This document shows positions 6,699 through 15,163 of a stretch of 64,000 nt of DNA, piece after piece. The stretch's first letter is position 1. Every line of letters begins with the position of its first letter. The translations under genes and the position numbers were made by a program. Source of the stretch: Paraburkholderia nodosa DSM 21604 (GTDB taxonomy: Bacteria; Pseudomonadota; Gammaproteobacteria; Burkholderiales; Burkholderiaceae); assembly GCF_000519185.1 (NCBI RefSeq), contig NZ_JAFA01000020.1, forward strand, positions 98,876 to 162,875. The letters run 5' to 3'. The notes below the pieces were generated by a model that was not told where the DNA came from, did no database searches, and saw only the letters and a list, made by a program, of their open reading frames with translations.

Positions 6699-7115
6699 AT
6701 GCCGATTGATGATCTGGACGTCTACTATTGCCAAAGAATGCGCGGCTACACCACGTTAAGCCTGCATGTCGATGGTGCAACGGTCTATACGCTTGACGTG
6801 CGTGGTGTTGTCAAACCCCTTTCGGGAAAATACACGGTTGGAGCGTTTACAAGCTCCGACAAAAGCTCTCTGGTTGCATGGATTGATCCAGTGTCCGGCG
6901 AGTTTATTTCGACCGATTCAACCGTTTCTGATTCGCTTTTTTCGATTCCAGTCTTCATCGGGCTTGGGGTGGTCCTCAGCGCCGTGCTTCATTTGAATAA
7001 GTGGATTGTTGCACCGATCATCGCCTTGGTAGCTGTGGCGGCATGTCGTCGCCTCTTGCACGGGAAGAAGAACGATTCCGAACTGGAGGCGATTCTGCGG
7101 AATCGGCGAAGTTGA
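6699..7115 (+). CDS. Hypothetical membrane protein
   Basis: About 138 residues from ATG 6699 (MPIDDLDVYYCQRMRGYTTL); a GTG at 6615 in the same frame would add 28 residues but lacks a ribosome site, while GAAGCGAAGGG precedes 6699. The N-terminal 80 residues look soluble and beta-rich. Two hydrophobic segments follow (FSIPVFIGLGVVLSAVLHL and WIVAPIIALVAVAACRRLL), then a charged tail. No family is recognised. It stands alone between dmeF and a convergent broken gene, in sequence somewhat lower in GC than its surroundings, which hints at acquired DNA. Confidence 0.6.
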   Translation: MPIDDLDVYYCQRMRGYTTLSLHVDGATVYTLDVRGVVKPLSGKYTVGAFTSSDKSSLVAWIDPVSGEFISTDSTVSDSLFSIPVFIGLGVVLSAVLHLNKWIVAPIIALVAVAACRRLLHGKKNDSELEAILRNRRS

Positions 7116-7139
7116 GCTTCGGAGCTCGGCCATACGCGG

Positions 7140-7492
7140 TCAGTCGACGCAGTATGCGCTACCGTTCAACTGATTCTTCTCGCAGCCATTCCACATGCGT
7201 TTTGCAGCCGCATTCTCTCCACGCGACTGAGCAAGATACGCCTTGCGCAGGGTCTCGTCTGAAGCATTCCAGCCTTCCGCATCCGCGACCTTTACCGCAA
7301 GCTGAATCTGATACTGTCCCATTCATCAGCAGCCCATAGTTGTCCACACGTGGGGCAGCACAAAAGCGCCCTCCAAAGTGCAGCGTCCACATGTTTGAAG
7401 CCGGGAAATAACGTCTGCAAATTCCCATCAACCCTGTGTATCGCAGGCTGGTCGTGGCAATCGCAATTCATGTTCTTGGCGTAGTCGGTCAT
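7140..7492 (-). pseudogene. Frameshifted small Cys-rich protein gene
   Basis: Two overlapping minus-strand frames read as one protein. The first (7492 to 7292) begins MTDYAKNMNCDCHDQPAIHR and runs through CCPTCGQLWAADEWD before going off frame. The second (7322 to 7140) continues WDQYQIQLAVKV and ends AAAKRMWNGCEKNQLNGSAY plus CVD. Adding one base near 7318-7325 would join them into a protein of about 117 residues with a CxxC pair, fitting a small metal-binding protein. It is either a real frameshift mutation, a base-call error or, less likely, programmed frameshifting. The start overlaps the stop of the small ORF at 7489-7641 by ATGA. Function unknown. Confidence 0.6.
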
Positions 7493-7641
7493 CGCCGAAG
7501 AACGATGGCGGCGATGGCACTGATCAGGTCGTCAACCCTTGCCAATTCCGCCTCGGCAATCTCTGTTCGACAGTCGGCTCGCAGTGCCCGTAGGCGTTGA
7601 CTGGATGCTACGACATCGCAACAGAAACGGCCCCACTTCAT
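7489..7641 (-). CDS. Possible small ORF coupled to the frameshifted gene (50 aa)
   Basis: A 50-residue ORF, MKWGRFCCDVVASSQRLRAL to an end AIAAIVLRR, whose TGA stop overlaps the next gene's ATG in the sequence CGATGA, the usual sign of translational coupling. The middle is charged and probably helical (RTEIAEAELARVDDLISAIA). Ribosome site is poor: AAAGGG directly abuts the ATG. No family recognised; it could also be the 3' remnant of a longer gene. Confidence 0.35.
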   Translation of the reverse strand: MKWGRFCCDVVASSQRLRALRADCRTEIAEAELARVDDLISAIAAIVLRR

Positions 7642-7756
7642 CCCTTTGCGTAACGGTCACGACCCTGTTACGCGCTGCTTCGAGCGAACCGGCAGCTCAC
7701 GGAGCGTTTTTTTGCATTCGCCACAATATTCGCGTTCCTGAAACGTCTTCAGGTGC

Positions 7757-8338
7757 ATGGAACCGCCACCCACCTCGCATCCGATGACCGACCGGGACAG
7801 CGACATCGCGGCGACCGTGGTGCGTGAGCGCACCAGGCTCGTCAATTTTATCCGGCGCCGCATAGGCGATCCGGACGATGCCGAGGACATCCTGCAGGAT
7901 GTGTTCTCCGAATTTGTGCAGGCCTACCGGCTCCCGGCTCCGATCGAACAGGCGAGCGCGTGGCTATTTCGTGCAGCGCGTAACCGCATCATCGATCGCT
8001 TTCGCAAGAAGAAAGAACAGCCGCTGCCGGATCTGCCGGGGGACGACGACGAGGCCGGCGGCGAATATCGCCTCGATCTGGCGCTACCGGCGCACGATGC
8101 GGGTCCCGAGGCCCTTTACGCTCGCGCGCTGCTGCTCAAGGCATTGCAGAACGCGCTCGATGAATTGCCGCCGAATCAACGTGAAGTGTTTATCGCGCAC
8201 GAACTGGAGGGGCGATCCTTCAAGGATATGGCGGCGGAAAGCGGCGCCACGCTCAATACGCTGCTCGCGCGCAAACGCTACGCCGTCTTGCATCTGCGCG
8301 GCCGGCTGCAGGCCATGTATGACGAACTGGATATTTAG
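7757..8338 (+). CDS. ECF-type RNA polymerase sigma factor
   Basis: A 193-residue sigma-70 family protein with region 2 (ERTRLVNFIRRRIGDPDDAE, DILQDVF, ASAWLFRAARNRIIDRFRKK) and region 4 (LPPNQREVFIAHELEGRSFK followed by the helix-turn-helix). ECF factors redirect RNA polymerase to a small regulon. No recognisable anti-sigma gene follows; the next gene, 12 bases downstream, encodes a small membrane protein that might play that part. Together with the ferredoxin it forms a three-gene operon. A second in-frame ATG at 7784 is an alternative start. The cue it answers to cannot be read from the sequence. Confidence 0.9.
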   Translation: MEPPPTSHPMTDRDSDIAATVVRERTRLVNFIRRRIGDPDDAEDILQDVFSEFVQAYRLPAPIEQASAWLFRAARNRIIDRFRKKKEQPLPDLPGDDDEAGGEYRLDLALPAHDAGPEALYARALLLKALQNALDELPPNQREVFIAHELEGRSFKDMAAESGATLNTLLARKRYAVLHLRGRLQAMYDELDI

Positions 8339-8350
8339 AGGAGTTATCGA

Positions 8351-8659
8351 ATGAAATTTCGAATCAGATGCGCGGGGAAAGCGCTGCTTGTGGTGGTCGC
8401 CATAGGCGTGCTCGGCTGGGTGGTCATGACCCTCTGGAATTGGGTGATTCCGGCGCTATTCGTGGGCGCCAGTGCGATCGACTTCGCGCATGCCTTGGGC
8501 TTGCTCGTACTAAGCCGCATCCTGTTCGGCGGATTCCGCGGGCACGGTGGCTGGCGCGAAAGGCGTCGCTGGCACAAATGGGAAGCGATGACGCCTGAAG
8601 AACGCGAGCATTTCCAGGCGGCATGGCGATCGGGGCGCAATCGGCGCGAGGGAGATTGA
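8351..8659 (+). CDS. Small membrane protein in ECF sigma operon
   Basis: A 102-residue protein with good ribosome site GAGGAGTTATCGA. One clear membrane span (about 12-32, LLVVVAIGVLGWVVMTLWNW) and a second, weaker one (about 38-58) precede a basic cytoplasmic tail rich in Arg and Trp, including WEAMTPEEREHF. That last motif resembles those of small sigma-linked proteins in Proteobacteria. Position directly after the sigma gene suggests a regulatory or target role; no anti-sigma fold is evident. Function not known. Confidence 0.75.
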   Translation: MKFRIRCAGKALLVVVAIGVLGWVVMTLWNWVIPALFVGASAIDFAHALGLLVLSRILFGGFRGHGGWRERRRWHKWEAMTPEEREHFQAAWRSGRNRREGD

Positions 8660-8661
8660 AC

Positions 8662-8958
8662 ATGCGCGAGAAATCAGCCGGCGACTGCAAGCAGCAACCG
8701 GGCGTGATTGCGCCGGTTGTCGACCTGAAACGTTGCGAAGGCAAGGGCGATTGCCTGGAGGTCTGCCCCGAGAATGTGTTTGAGATCCGGCGCATCGATG
8801 AGGCCGATTACCGCAGCCTCGATTTGATGCATCGCTTCAAGCTGCGCGTGCATGGCATGAAAGTCGCCTATACACCGAACGCGCACGCTTGCCGCTCGTG
8901 CGGGCTTTGCGTGACGGCATGCCCCGAGCACGCGATCAAGCTCGCCAGAACGGCATAG
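8662..8958 (+). CDS. Ferredoxin with one incomplete Fe-S motif
   Basis: A 98-residue two-cluster ferredoxin-like protein, starting two bases after the preceding stop. The C-terminal motif CRSCGLCVTACP (about residues 75-86) is a full CxxCxxCxxxCP site for a [4Fe-4S] cluster. The N-terminal motif is CEGKGDCLEVCP, where the second Cys is replaced by Lys; with three Cys it may hold a [3Fe-4S] cluster or be a variant site. An insertion between the clusters (RRIDEADYRSLDLMHRFKLR) is longer than in classic bacterial ferredoxins. Electron carrier in the cytoplasm; partner unknown. Third gene of the ECF operon. Confidence 0.85.
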   Translation: MREKSAGDCKQQPGVIAPVVDLKRCEGKGDCLEVCPENVFEIRRIDEADYRSLDLMHRFKLRVHGMKVAYTPNAHACRSCGLCVTACPEHAIKLARTA

Positions 8959-9026
8959 CGTTACACGGCTTTGCTGGTGGCGGGTATACGCGTCAGCAGA
9001 ACTATCGATTTCGTCAGGGAGCGCAC

Positions 9027-9743
9027 ATGGCTTCATCAACCACAGTCCTTCTGCGGCAGCTTCACGAACAGAGCCAGAGAGAAGTGATAGCCCGCGCACG
9101 CGCGCAGTTCCATGGATCGAGTGAGGAGTTTCTGACGCTCGCGGATGAATACGAAGCGCTCGCGCCGCGACTGCGCGGAAGGTTTCTCGAAACGCTAGGA
9201 CTATCCAGCGAAGATTTCGAATCCTCGCAAGGCACACCGCTATCGTTGGCTGTCTCGGAGGAAACGGGAAGGTTTCTACACAACATGGTGCTTGCGCACA
9301 AACCCGCTCGAATCCTCGAGCTCGGCAGCTCGTGCGGCGTGTCCACGCTGTATTTCGCCGAAGCGCTTCGGACGTTAGACAGCGGCATGGTCGTGGCGAC
9401 TGAACTCGATGCTGTCAAATGCGCGCATCTTCGGTCCCACGTCAGAATGGCGGGCGTAGACGCTTATGTCGACCTGCGGGAAGGCGATGTATTCCAGACC
9501 ATTTCTGAGCTGGACGGCACTTTCGACATGGTGTTGATCGACGTATGGGCCAACACCTATCTGAATCTATTCAAGCAAACTGAGCGCTTGCTACGCGCGG
9601 GATCTATTGTTCTCGCGGACAACATGTACACAGCCGAGGACGCTGTTCGGCCGTATAAGCACTACCTCGACAACGATCCACGCTTTTCGACCACGACGCT
9701 GGACTTTGAATCAGGGGTCGAGTTTACGGTCGTCGTTTCGTGA
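9027..9743 (+). CDS. SAM-dependent O-methyltransferase family protein
   Basis: 238 residues from ATG 9027, with ribosome site CAGGGA. The Rossmann motif I reads ILELGSSCGVST (about residues 97-108), followed by TELDAVKCAHLRSH (motif II acidic residue), GDVFQ and DMVLIDVWANTYLNLF, the layout of the O-methyltransferase family 3 (catechol/caffeoyl-CoA OMT-like). It probably methylates a small hydroxylated compound; the substrate is not apparent. It lies 68 bases after the ferredoxin and could be in the same transcript. An upstream start at 8889 is open but overlaps the ferredoxin and lacks support. Confidence 0.8.
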   Translation: MASSTTVLLRQLHEQSQREVIARARAQFHGSSEEFLTLADEYEALAPRLRGRFLETLGLSSEDFESSQGTPLSLAVSEETGRFLHNMVLAHKPARILELGSSCGVSTLYFAEALRTLDSGMVVATELDAVKCAHLRSHVRMAGVDAYVDLREGDVFQTISELDGTFDMVLIDVWANTYLNLFKQTERLLRAGSIVLADNMYTAEDAVRPYKHYLDNDPRFSTTTLDFESGVEFTVVVS

Positions 9744-9959
9744 GCGCAGCGTGTCAGTTGCGTCGCCGCGCGGCACGCAAGACTTTGCTGGCTACAGCAA
9801 ATGTGCATCTGGCCTCCATCTTCCCTCCGATAGATACACGCTGAACTGTCGATAAATCAAGTATTCGCAAATTCACGGAAATCCGCGCAAATCGGTAATC
9901 TGCGAGGTATCAGTGAACGAAAAGGCCTCGATGCCTGAATGCAACCATTCGGATCCTCC

Positions 9960-10532
9960 ATGACTGAGCCTCGTCTGACATTCCTTGACCAGAATGAATG
10001 GGAAAACTGGTTGATGCAAAACGGCGGTACCTCGACCGGGATATGGCTGCGCCTTGCCAAAAAAAAGGGCGCCGGGCAGCCAACCTTGACTTACGAACAG
10101 GCGCTGGAAAGTGCCCTTTGTCATGGCTGGATCGACGGTCAAAAACAGACTGAAAGTGAGGAATACTGGTTGCAACGCTTCACTCGACGCTCCGCAAAAA
10201 GTATCTGGTCCAGGCTCAACAAAGACCGGGCCGAAGCGCTGATCGCCGCAGGCAGAATGGTTCCTTCGGGCATGCGAGAAATCGAGAAAGCCAAAGAGGA
10301 CGGCCGCTGGGAAGCTGCCTATACGTCCGCCAGCAACTCGGTCGTACCGGACGACCTGCAGGCCGCACTAGATGCCAATCCCAAGGCCAGCGCGTTCTTT
10401 GCAACGCTGAACAGCCGAAACCGCTACGCCATCCTGTTTCGGATACAGAATGCCAAAAAACCCGCAACCCGGGTGCGCAAGATCGAGGAGTTCATCGGCA
10501 TGCTGAATCGCGGCGAAACCATTTATCCCTAG
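9960..10532 (+). CDS. YdeI/OmpD-associated family protein
   Basis: 190 residues from ATG 9960; the frame is open from 9939. The protein has the family hallmarks: FLDQNEWENWL near the start, GIWLRLAKKK, LTYEQALESALCHGWIDGQK, FTRRSAKSIWSRLNKDRAEA, and a C-terminal helical part ending RKIEEFIGMLNRGETIYP. These proteins are linked to cationic peptide resistance in Salmonella and Bacillus (YdeI), but biochemical function is unclear. It stands alone, with no clear operon partner. Confidence 0.85.
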   Translation: MTEPRLTFLDQNEWENWLMQNGGTSTGIWLRLAKKKGAGQPTLTYEQALESALCHGWIDGQKQTESEEYWLQRFTRRSAKSIWSRLNKDRAEALIAAGRMVPSGMREIEKAKEDGRWEAAYTSASNSVVPDDLQAALDANPKASAFFATLNSRNRYAILFRIQNAKKPATRVRKIEEFIGMLNRGETIYP

Positions 10533-10736
10533 ACCAGAAAGTTCGACAGACGACGAGAGTCGCCGGACGATGTCGCACTCAAGGCGGCCAAGCCGGGGCA
10601 AGGGTGGATTGTCAGACGCCTGCGCCTATGGGCAAACTAGCATTCGAGATGCTCTCGCCGACCTGGATGGCGAGCGATGCCGACCGACGCCCTGATTGTC
10701 GTGTGATCAAACTGCTTTTTGCAGTGGAGGTTGCAG

Positions 10737-11129
10737 ATGGGATCCGATGAACGAGCTATACGTGAGGTGCACACAACGTGGATTGATGCAGTCAACGCGG
10801 GCGATCTTGTCCGCCTGCTCACGTTGATGGCGGACGATGTCGTGTTTTTGTATCCGGGTCGAGCGCCGCTCGGCCGGGAGGGATTCCCCGCCGGCTTCCT
10901 GGCCGCCCACCAACAATCCCGGATCCGTTGCATCAGCGAGCTGGAAGAGGTCGTGATCGTCGGCGAAGTTGCCTACACATTGTGCCGGGACTCGTTATCT
11001 GTGACACCGCGCGCTGGCGGAGAAGCAACGGAGCTGGCCGGTCATCGGATCACGATATACCGCAAACAGCCCGACGGCCGCTGGCTTCTGGCCCGAGACG
11101 CCAACACGCTGTCCCGGGTGGCAAGCTGA
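10737..11129 (+). CDS. SnoaL-like / DUF4440 family protein
   Basis: 130 residues from ATG 10737, with GTGGAGG six bases upstream. The protein shows the small NTF2-like fold of the SnoaL/YybH group: REVHTTWIDAVNAGDLVRLL, LMADDVVFLYPGRAPLGREG, a central strand region and the end RWLLARDANTL. Such proteins act as ketosteroid-isomerase-like enzymes or ligand-binding proteins; no substrate can be assigned. Monocistronic. Confidence 0.8.
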   Translation: MGSDERAIREVHTTWIDAVNAGDLVRLLTLMADDVVFLYPGRAPLGREGFPAGFLAAHQQSRIRCISELEEVVIVGEVAYTLCRDSLSVTPRAGGEATELAGHRITIYRKQPDGRWLLARDANTLSRVAS

Positions 11130-11381
11130 GGTCGCAGGAATCGGCTCACTCCATGCAGAAGGCATAGCCCCTTGCAGGCAGATCGCGATCGCCGGCAACA
11201 CGGCAAGATCGGTGCGCGGAGTCAGGTCGGTGACGAATCAGTTGGCCTTGCGGAACAGCCGTTAGCGAGCGACTCGAGAAAATGAAGTGAGTACATCACG
11301 GGTAGGCCACGCGATGACCGCTCCTGGCCGGCCGCCCTCCGCCGATCCCCGCCCTTCTCCCCCAAACTCCGCAAAGCAATC

Positions 11382-11414
11382 AAAAAGCCCCTCTCCATTC
11401 GGAAGAGGGGCTTT
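11382..11414 (-). terminator. Intrinsic terminator of the DUF4148 gene
   Basis: Eleven-base arms AAAGCCCCTCT and AGAGGGGCTTT around a short loop; on the minus strand the stem ends in TTTTT. It lies 70 bases after the DUF4148 stop. Confidence 0.85.
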
Positions 11415-11483
11415 CGCGTAACGTGTGATGCATTAGTGCGACGCGCTGCGAGACCACGCAAGACAGTCCGTCAACGCAATGCC

Positions 11484-11789
11484 TTACTGACCGAAGTAAA
11501 CTGGCTTCAAGCCGGTAATAGCCGCGGGTGCGCCAGACGCTGACGATCCGCTGACCATTCCGCCGTAACTGCTCCCGCCGTTCTGCGCGGCCACGCGCGC
11601 TTCGGCAGCCTGGATATCGGCTGGATAGCTTGCATTGTCGCCGTCCCCGACATGATAGCCAGCCTGTTCGAGCTGGACGAGCTCGGCGCGAACTTGTTCA
11701 GTCGTCACGGCCCCGTTCGTCTGCGCGAACGAGAGAACCGGAGCAGCCGCGATAGTCAGGACAACGACGGTTTGAGCAAGGTACTTCAT
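11484..11789 (-). CDS. Secreted DUF4148 domain protein
   Basis: 101 residues with a clear Sec signal peptide (MKYLAQTVVVLTIAAAPVLS, cleavage near FAQ-TNG). The mature part has TTEQVRAELVQLEQAGY and YPADIQAAEARVAAQNG, the DUF4148 signature that is abundant in Burkholderia and relatives. Excellent ribosome site GGAGGTAACTCATC. Periplasmic or secreted; function of the family unknown, often stress-induced. Monocistronic, with its own terminator. Confidence 0.9.
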   Translation of the reverse strand: MKYLAQTVVVLTIAAAPVLSFAQTNGAVTTEQVRAELVQLEQAGYHVGDGDNASYPADIQAAEARVAAQNGGSSYGGMVSGSSASGAPAAITGLKPVYFGQ

Positions 11790-12272
11790 GATGAGTTACC
11801 TCCAACGATTGCCACGTACGGTTCGACAAGTCTTCTTGTATGCAACCGGCGTCAACGACCCATCGATGCAGTGAAGCAGGGTGCGTTCAAGCGAGCTGGC
11901 CGCACATCCGACTGACCTCGGCGCCAGGGGAGCCGCCCAGTCACGCGAGCGCGAGCGGCGCCATAACTAGCCGTTTTACTTCGCTGATTTCCTCCTGTAA
12001 CGAACGAAATCCTGCTCAAAGCGCCTCTTTGCGTTGAGCACGACGGTCTTGAACATATGCAAACGATCCGCGCTTGAGGGCAGCTACAGCGAGCATCGAG
12101 CAGGCTCGCATCGCCATGCGCTTGCCCGTCGCACGGTTCCGGCAGAGGCACCGGCGGCAGAGCGCTCGGTGTTGGCCAGTTACGACTGTATGCGCCGACC
12201 CCACGTGCATGAACCAGGCGCCCGTCCTAAAAGAGGCTAGGGGATTGCCTTATTCAGTGGGCAGACTCAGCC
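11790..12272. other. Intergenic region without a supported gene
   Basis: Several overlapping open frames are present on both strands, none with a good ribosome site or recognisable protein. It must hold the DUF4148 promoter. Confidence 0.4.
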
Positions 12273-12938
12273 CTATTGGCTCTCGATCCACTGAATTGCG
12301 AACCGCGTCAGCTCCTTGCCGCTACGGATGTTCAGCTTTTCCTTGATATTGGCCTGGTGCGCTTCGATGGTCTTCACGCTCCGGTTCAGCTTCTCTGCGA
12401 TATCGCGGCTGCTGAAGCCGAGCCCGATCAGGTGCAGAACTTCGAATTCCCTTTCCGAAAGGTTCGCAATTTGGCCCTCGGGCTTTTTGTGTGGGACGGC
12501 AAGCGCCCGCGCGAGCTTTTCATGCATGGCGGCGCTCATGTAGATGTTGCCTGCCAGCACTTCGCGGATGGCACTCACGACATGCTCCGTGGCCTCGAGT
12601 TTCATCAGATACCCGTTTGCCCCGGACCGGAGTGCGCGTTCGGCAAACAAGCTTTCGTCATGCATGCTGAGGACAAGGATCGCGAGATCCGGATAACGGT
12701 GCCGCAGCGTCTTGACCAGCTCGAGGCCGGAGTCCGTCTGCAGACTAATGTCCACAATGGCCATGTCGGGCAGGCATTCCATCGCCGCGAGCGCTTCTTC
12801 GGCGCTGCCCGCCGCACAGCAGACGTGCAGATCCTCTTGCAGATTGAGCAAGAGTGTCATCCCGTCCCGGATGATGGGGTGGTCATCCACGATAAGGATT
12901 TGAGTCGCACGGCCTGGGCTAGCGCATTTCCTCTGCAT
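12273..12938 (-). CDS. NarL/FixJ-type response regulator
   Basis: 221 residues. N-terminal receiver domain (ILIVDDHPIIRDGMTLLLNL; acceptor Asp in MAIVDISLQTDSG; switch residues in LSMHD and the conserved Lys in GYLMKLEA), then a LuxR-type helix-turn-helix (LSEREFEVLHLIGLGFSSRD, VKTIEAHQANIKEKL). Ribosome site GGAGGG lies eight bases before the ATG, inside the kinase gene whose end it overlaps by 20 bases, so translation is coupled. Partner of the MASE1 kinase; the target genes are not evident nearby. Confidence 0.92.
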   Translation of the reverse strand: MQRKCASPGRATQILIVDDHPIIRDGMTLLLNLQEDLHVCCAAGSAEEALAAMECLPDMAIVDISLQTDSGLELVKTLRHRYPDLAILVLSMHDESLFAERALRSGANGYLMKLEATEHVVSAIREVLAGNIYMSAAMHEKLARALAVPHKKPEGQIANLSEREFEVLHLIGLGFSSRDIAEKLNRSVKTIEAHQANIKEKLNIRSGKELTRFAIQWIESQ

Positions 12939-14589
12939 GTCCAGTACCCTCCGGTAGCGGATAGCTAATGGCGACGGTGGTGCCGCCCAAGCCGTTGCGG
13001 GTCACGGTGCAGGAGCCGCCCAGAAGGCTTGCCCGGTGACGCAGGTTGTGCAGTCCAAGACCCGCGGCACGCTCCATTTCTTCCGGGCCGATGCCTACCC
13101 CGTCGTCACTGATCGAAAGCGTCTGGAGACCGCCCGCCCGCTCGAGGTCGATCCAGATGCGGTGGCCATGACAGTATTTCAGCGCGTTGTTGACGGCTTC
13201 CTGTGCTGCCCGGTACAGGTTGATCTGCAGCAGCGGGTCCAGCAAGTCCACATCCGGCGCGATCCGCAGCTTGCAATCTACGCCGTTGAGCGCGCCAGCC
13301 GTCTCCGCCAGCGCATGCAATGCGTCCGCAAGTCCGCCGTATTCCATCGCGACCGGATCCAGGCCATGGGCAATCCTGCGGGTCATCAAGGACGCCTGCT
13401 TCACCAGGCCCACGACGATAGCGGCGTCGTCGGCGGCCGGGTGACCCTGCGTCTGCAGTTTCTGGTTCAAGGCGGCGCAGTACAGGCCCAGACTGGTCAG
13501 GTGTTGCCCAAGTCCGTCGTGCAGTTCCTGGCCGATGAGCTTCTGTTGCTGATCGCCGATCTGGATCAGTTCCCCTTCCAGCAGACGGCGTCGCTCCATC
13601 TCCTCTTTTAGCTCGTTGTTCGCCTTCTCCAGGTCTTCGGTGCGCTCCTCGACGCGTCGCTCCAGTTCGATGCGGGCCGCCTGCAGCAGGTCATGGGCGC
13701 CCCGTTCCTGAGCGCGTGCCGCCGCCAGCAACAGTCCCGTTACCGCCACGACGTTCGCGAAGGCGCACCACCTCACGAGGCTGTCCACAGGAGAATCGGC
13801 AGCAAAGGGCCCCGTGCCGTGGGTAGTGCCCCAGATGGCCACGACTGAGACCATCAGCGTCACGATGCTGGCGCCCAGGCGATCGAAGCGCAGCGCCGCC
13901 CAGATAATGAATGGAAAGACCGCCAGAGCGGCAGGATAGTAGCCGTGCCCCGCAAATTGCGGGGCACCGAAGATGAGGTAGCTCACCCAAAAGGTCGCCG
14001 CAATGAGTCCGCACGCTTCCATGATCCGCTGTGCGGATCGGAGAGGGTTCGAATACGTGAGGAAGCTGAACAGGGCCGGCGCCACGACGAGGACCCCCAT
14101 CATGTCGCCGAGCCACCATTTCAGAAAAGCTGCGGCATACCCGGCGACCGGCACGAGTCCCCCTCCCAGCAGAGCGGTCGTGCCGACCAGTGCACTGACT
14201 GCCGTACTCGTCACCGCAGCGAGGGCGATGAAGGCCAACACATCGTTGATACGCTCGAGGGTGATCTGGAATCGTGTCGCGCGGGTCAGCAACAGCGCTG
14301 CCGTCAACGGTCCAGCCATCGAGCCGATGCCTATCGCCGCGGCCACGGTTGCAGGCACGCCTCCCGACACGTTGGCGAGAAAGGAACCAACGGCAATACC
14401 CGGGGCGACTCCGACGCCCAGAGCGAGCAGCGCAACGAGAGCGATGCCGCTTGAAGGCCATACAAGAGAGATTGCGCCGCCCACTACCGCATAGGAAAGG
14501 CCTAGCTTTGCACCCGCGAAATACGCCAATGCAACCATTCCGGTGTGCAGGAAGAGGCTGAATCTGGAAGTGTCCCGAATGGTAGCCAT
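12919..14589 (-). CDS. MASE1-domain sensor histidine kinase
   Basis: 556 residues from ATG 14589 (MATIRDTSRFSLFLHTGMVA), chosen because GGAAG lies seven bases upstream; an ATG at 14601 would add four residues. The first 290 residues form a MASE1 integral membrane sensor with about eight spans (SLVWPSSGIALVALLALGVG is typical). A coiled coil (about 295-345) leads to a HisKA_3 domain with the phospho-acceptor in QELHDGLGQHL, then a HATPase domain (NNALKYCHGH; SDDGVGIG; GLGLHNLRHRASLLGG). The pair resembles UhpB/NarX-class systems. Ligand unknown. First gene of a two-gene operon with the response regulator. Confidence 0.92.
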   Translation of the reverse strand: MATIRDTSRFSLFLHTGMVALAYFAGAKLGLSYAVVGGAISLVWPSSGIALVALLALGVGVAPGIAVGSFLANVSGGVPATVAAAIGIGSMAGPLTAALLLTRATRFQITLERINDVLAFIALAAVTSTAVSALVGTTALLGGGLVPVAGYAAAFLKWWLGDMMGVLVVAPALFSFLTYSNPLRSAQRIMEACGLIAATFWVSYLIFGAPQFAGHGYYPAALAVFPFIIWAALRFDRLGASIVTLMVSVVAIWGTTHGTGPFAADSPVDSLVRWCAFANVVAVTGLLLAAARAQERGAHDLLQAARIELERRVEERTEDLEKANNELKEEMERRRLLEGELIQIGDQQQKLIGQELHDGLGQHLTSLGLYCAALNQKLQTQGHPAADDAAIVVGLVKQASLMTRRIAHGLDPVAMEYGGLADALHALAETAGALNGVDCKLRIAPDVDLLDPLLQINLYRAAQEAVNNALKYCHGHRIWIDLERAGGLQTLSISDDGVGIGPEEMERAAGLGLHNLRHRASLLGGSCTVTRNGLGGTTVAISYPLPEGTGHAEEMR

Positions 14590-14981
14590 TTTCGCTTCCA
14601 ATCCAGAAGCCGGGGTGCGAATACGCTACGTGCTCCCTGTGGGTGAACTCGGAGGGAGCCCCGTCAGTCAGTGAGTCACTCGGCGCTTGTTCCCGACCTG
14701 ACCTCTTGATTGTGGGGGCACCCACCGCGTTAATCAAACACTACACAGCGCTCTTTGTGCGTGAAGTACTTCACGTTACGGCTGCACTCCGATGACGGTC
14801 GCCAACGCCGCAACCGTCGAATCGCTTACGTCCTCATGTCGAAGCGCCTTTCAACAACGTCAGGTTCTCCGCTCGTTGGTGCGGGCATGACGACCGTCAC
14901 TCGAGCCTGGCTTCGCCGTCGCGTCAGCGTTGCGCGAATGGAGGCACTTGAACGGCGCTTGTCAGATCGATCTGGATCCCC
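14590..14981. other. Intergenic region without a supported gene
   Basis: Upstream region of the kinase operon, plus a plus-strand frame at 14755-15000 that has no recognisable protein and runs into the acdS terminator. Nothing else supported. Confidence 0.4.
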
Positions 14982-15012
14982 AAAAAAAACGCCGGGCTAA
15001 AAAGCCCGGCGC
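14982..15012 (-). terminator. Intrinsic terminator of acdS
   Basis: Nine-base arms CGCCGGGCT and AGCCCGGCG with a short T loop, followed on the minus strand by eight T. It lies about 150 bases after the acdS stop. Confidence 0.9.
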
Positions 15013-15163
15013 GGAGTTCGCAGGAGAGGCAACAGGGCCCGGCACTCCCACGACGTGTCGGGCGCCATTGTCGATGCGATTCTCCCGGCACACCGTGATC
15101 AAACTCGAAGACCGTGGCGTCCGCCGCGCGCCGCCTCGCACGCCAGCGAACCCACGCTTGAAC

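Noticed and set aside
14755..15000. 81-codon plus-strand frame
   Set aside because: No recognisable protein, and it ends within the acdS terminator.
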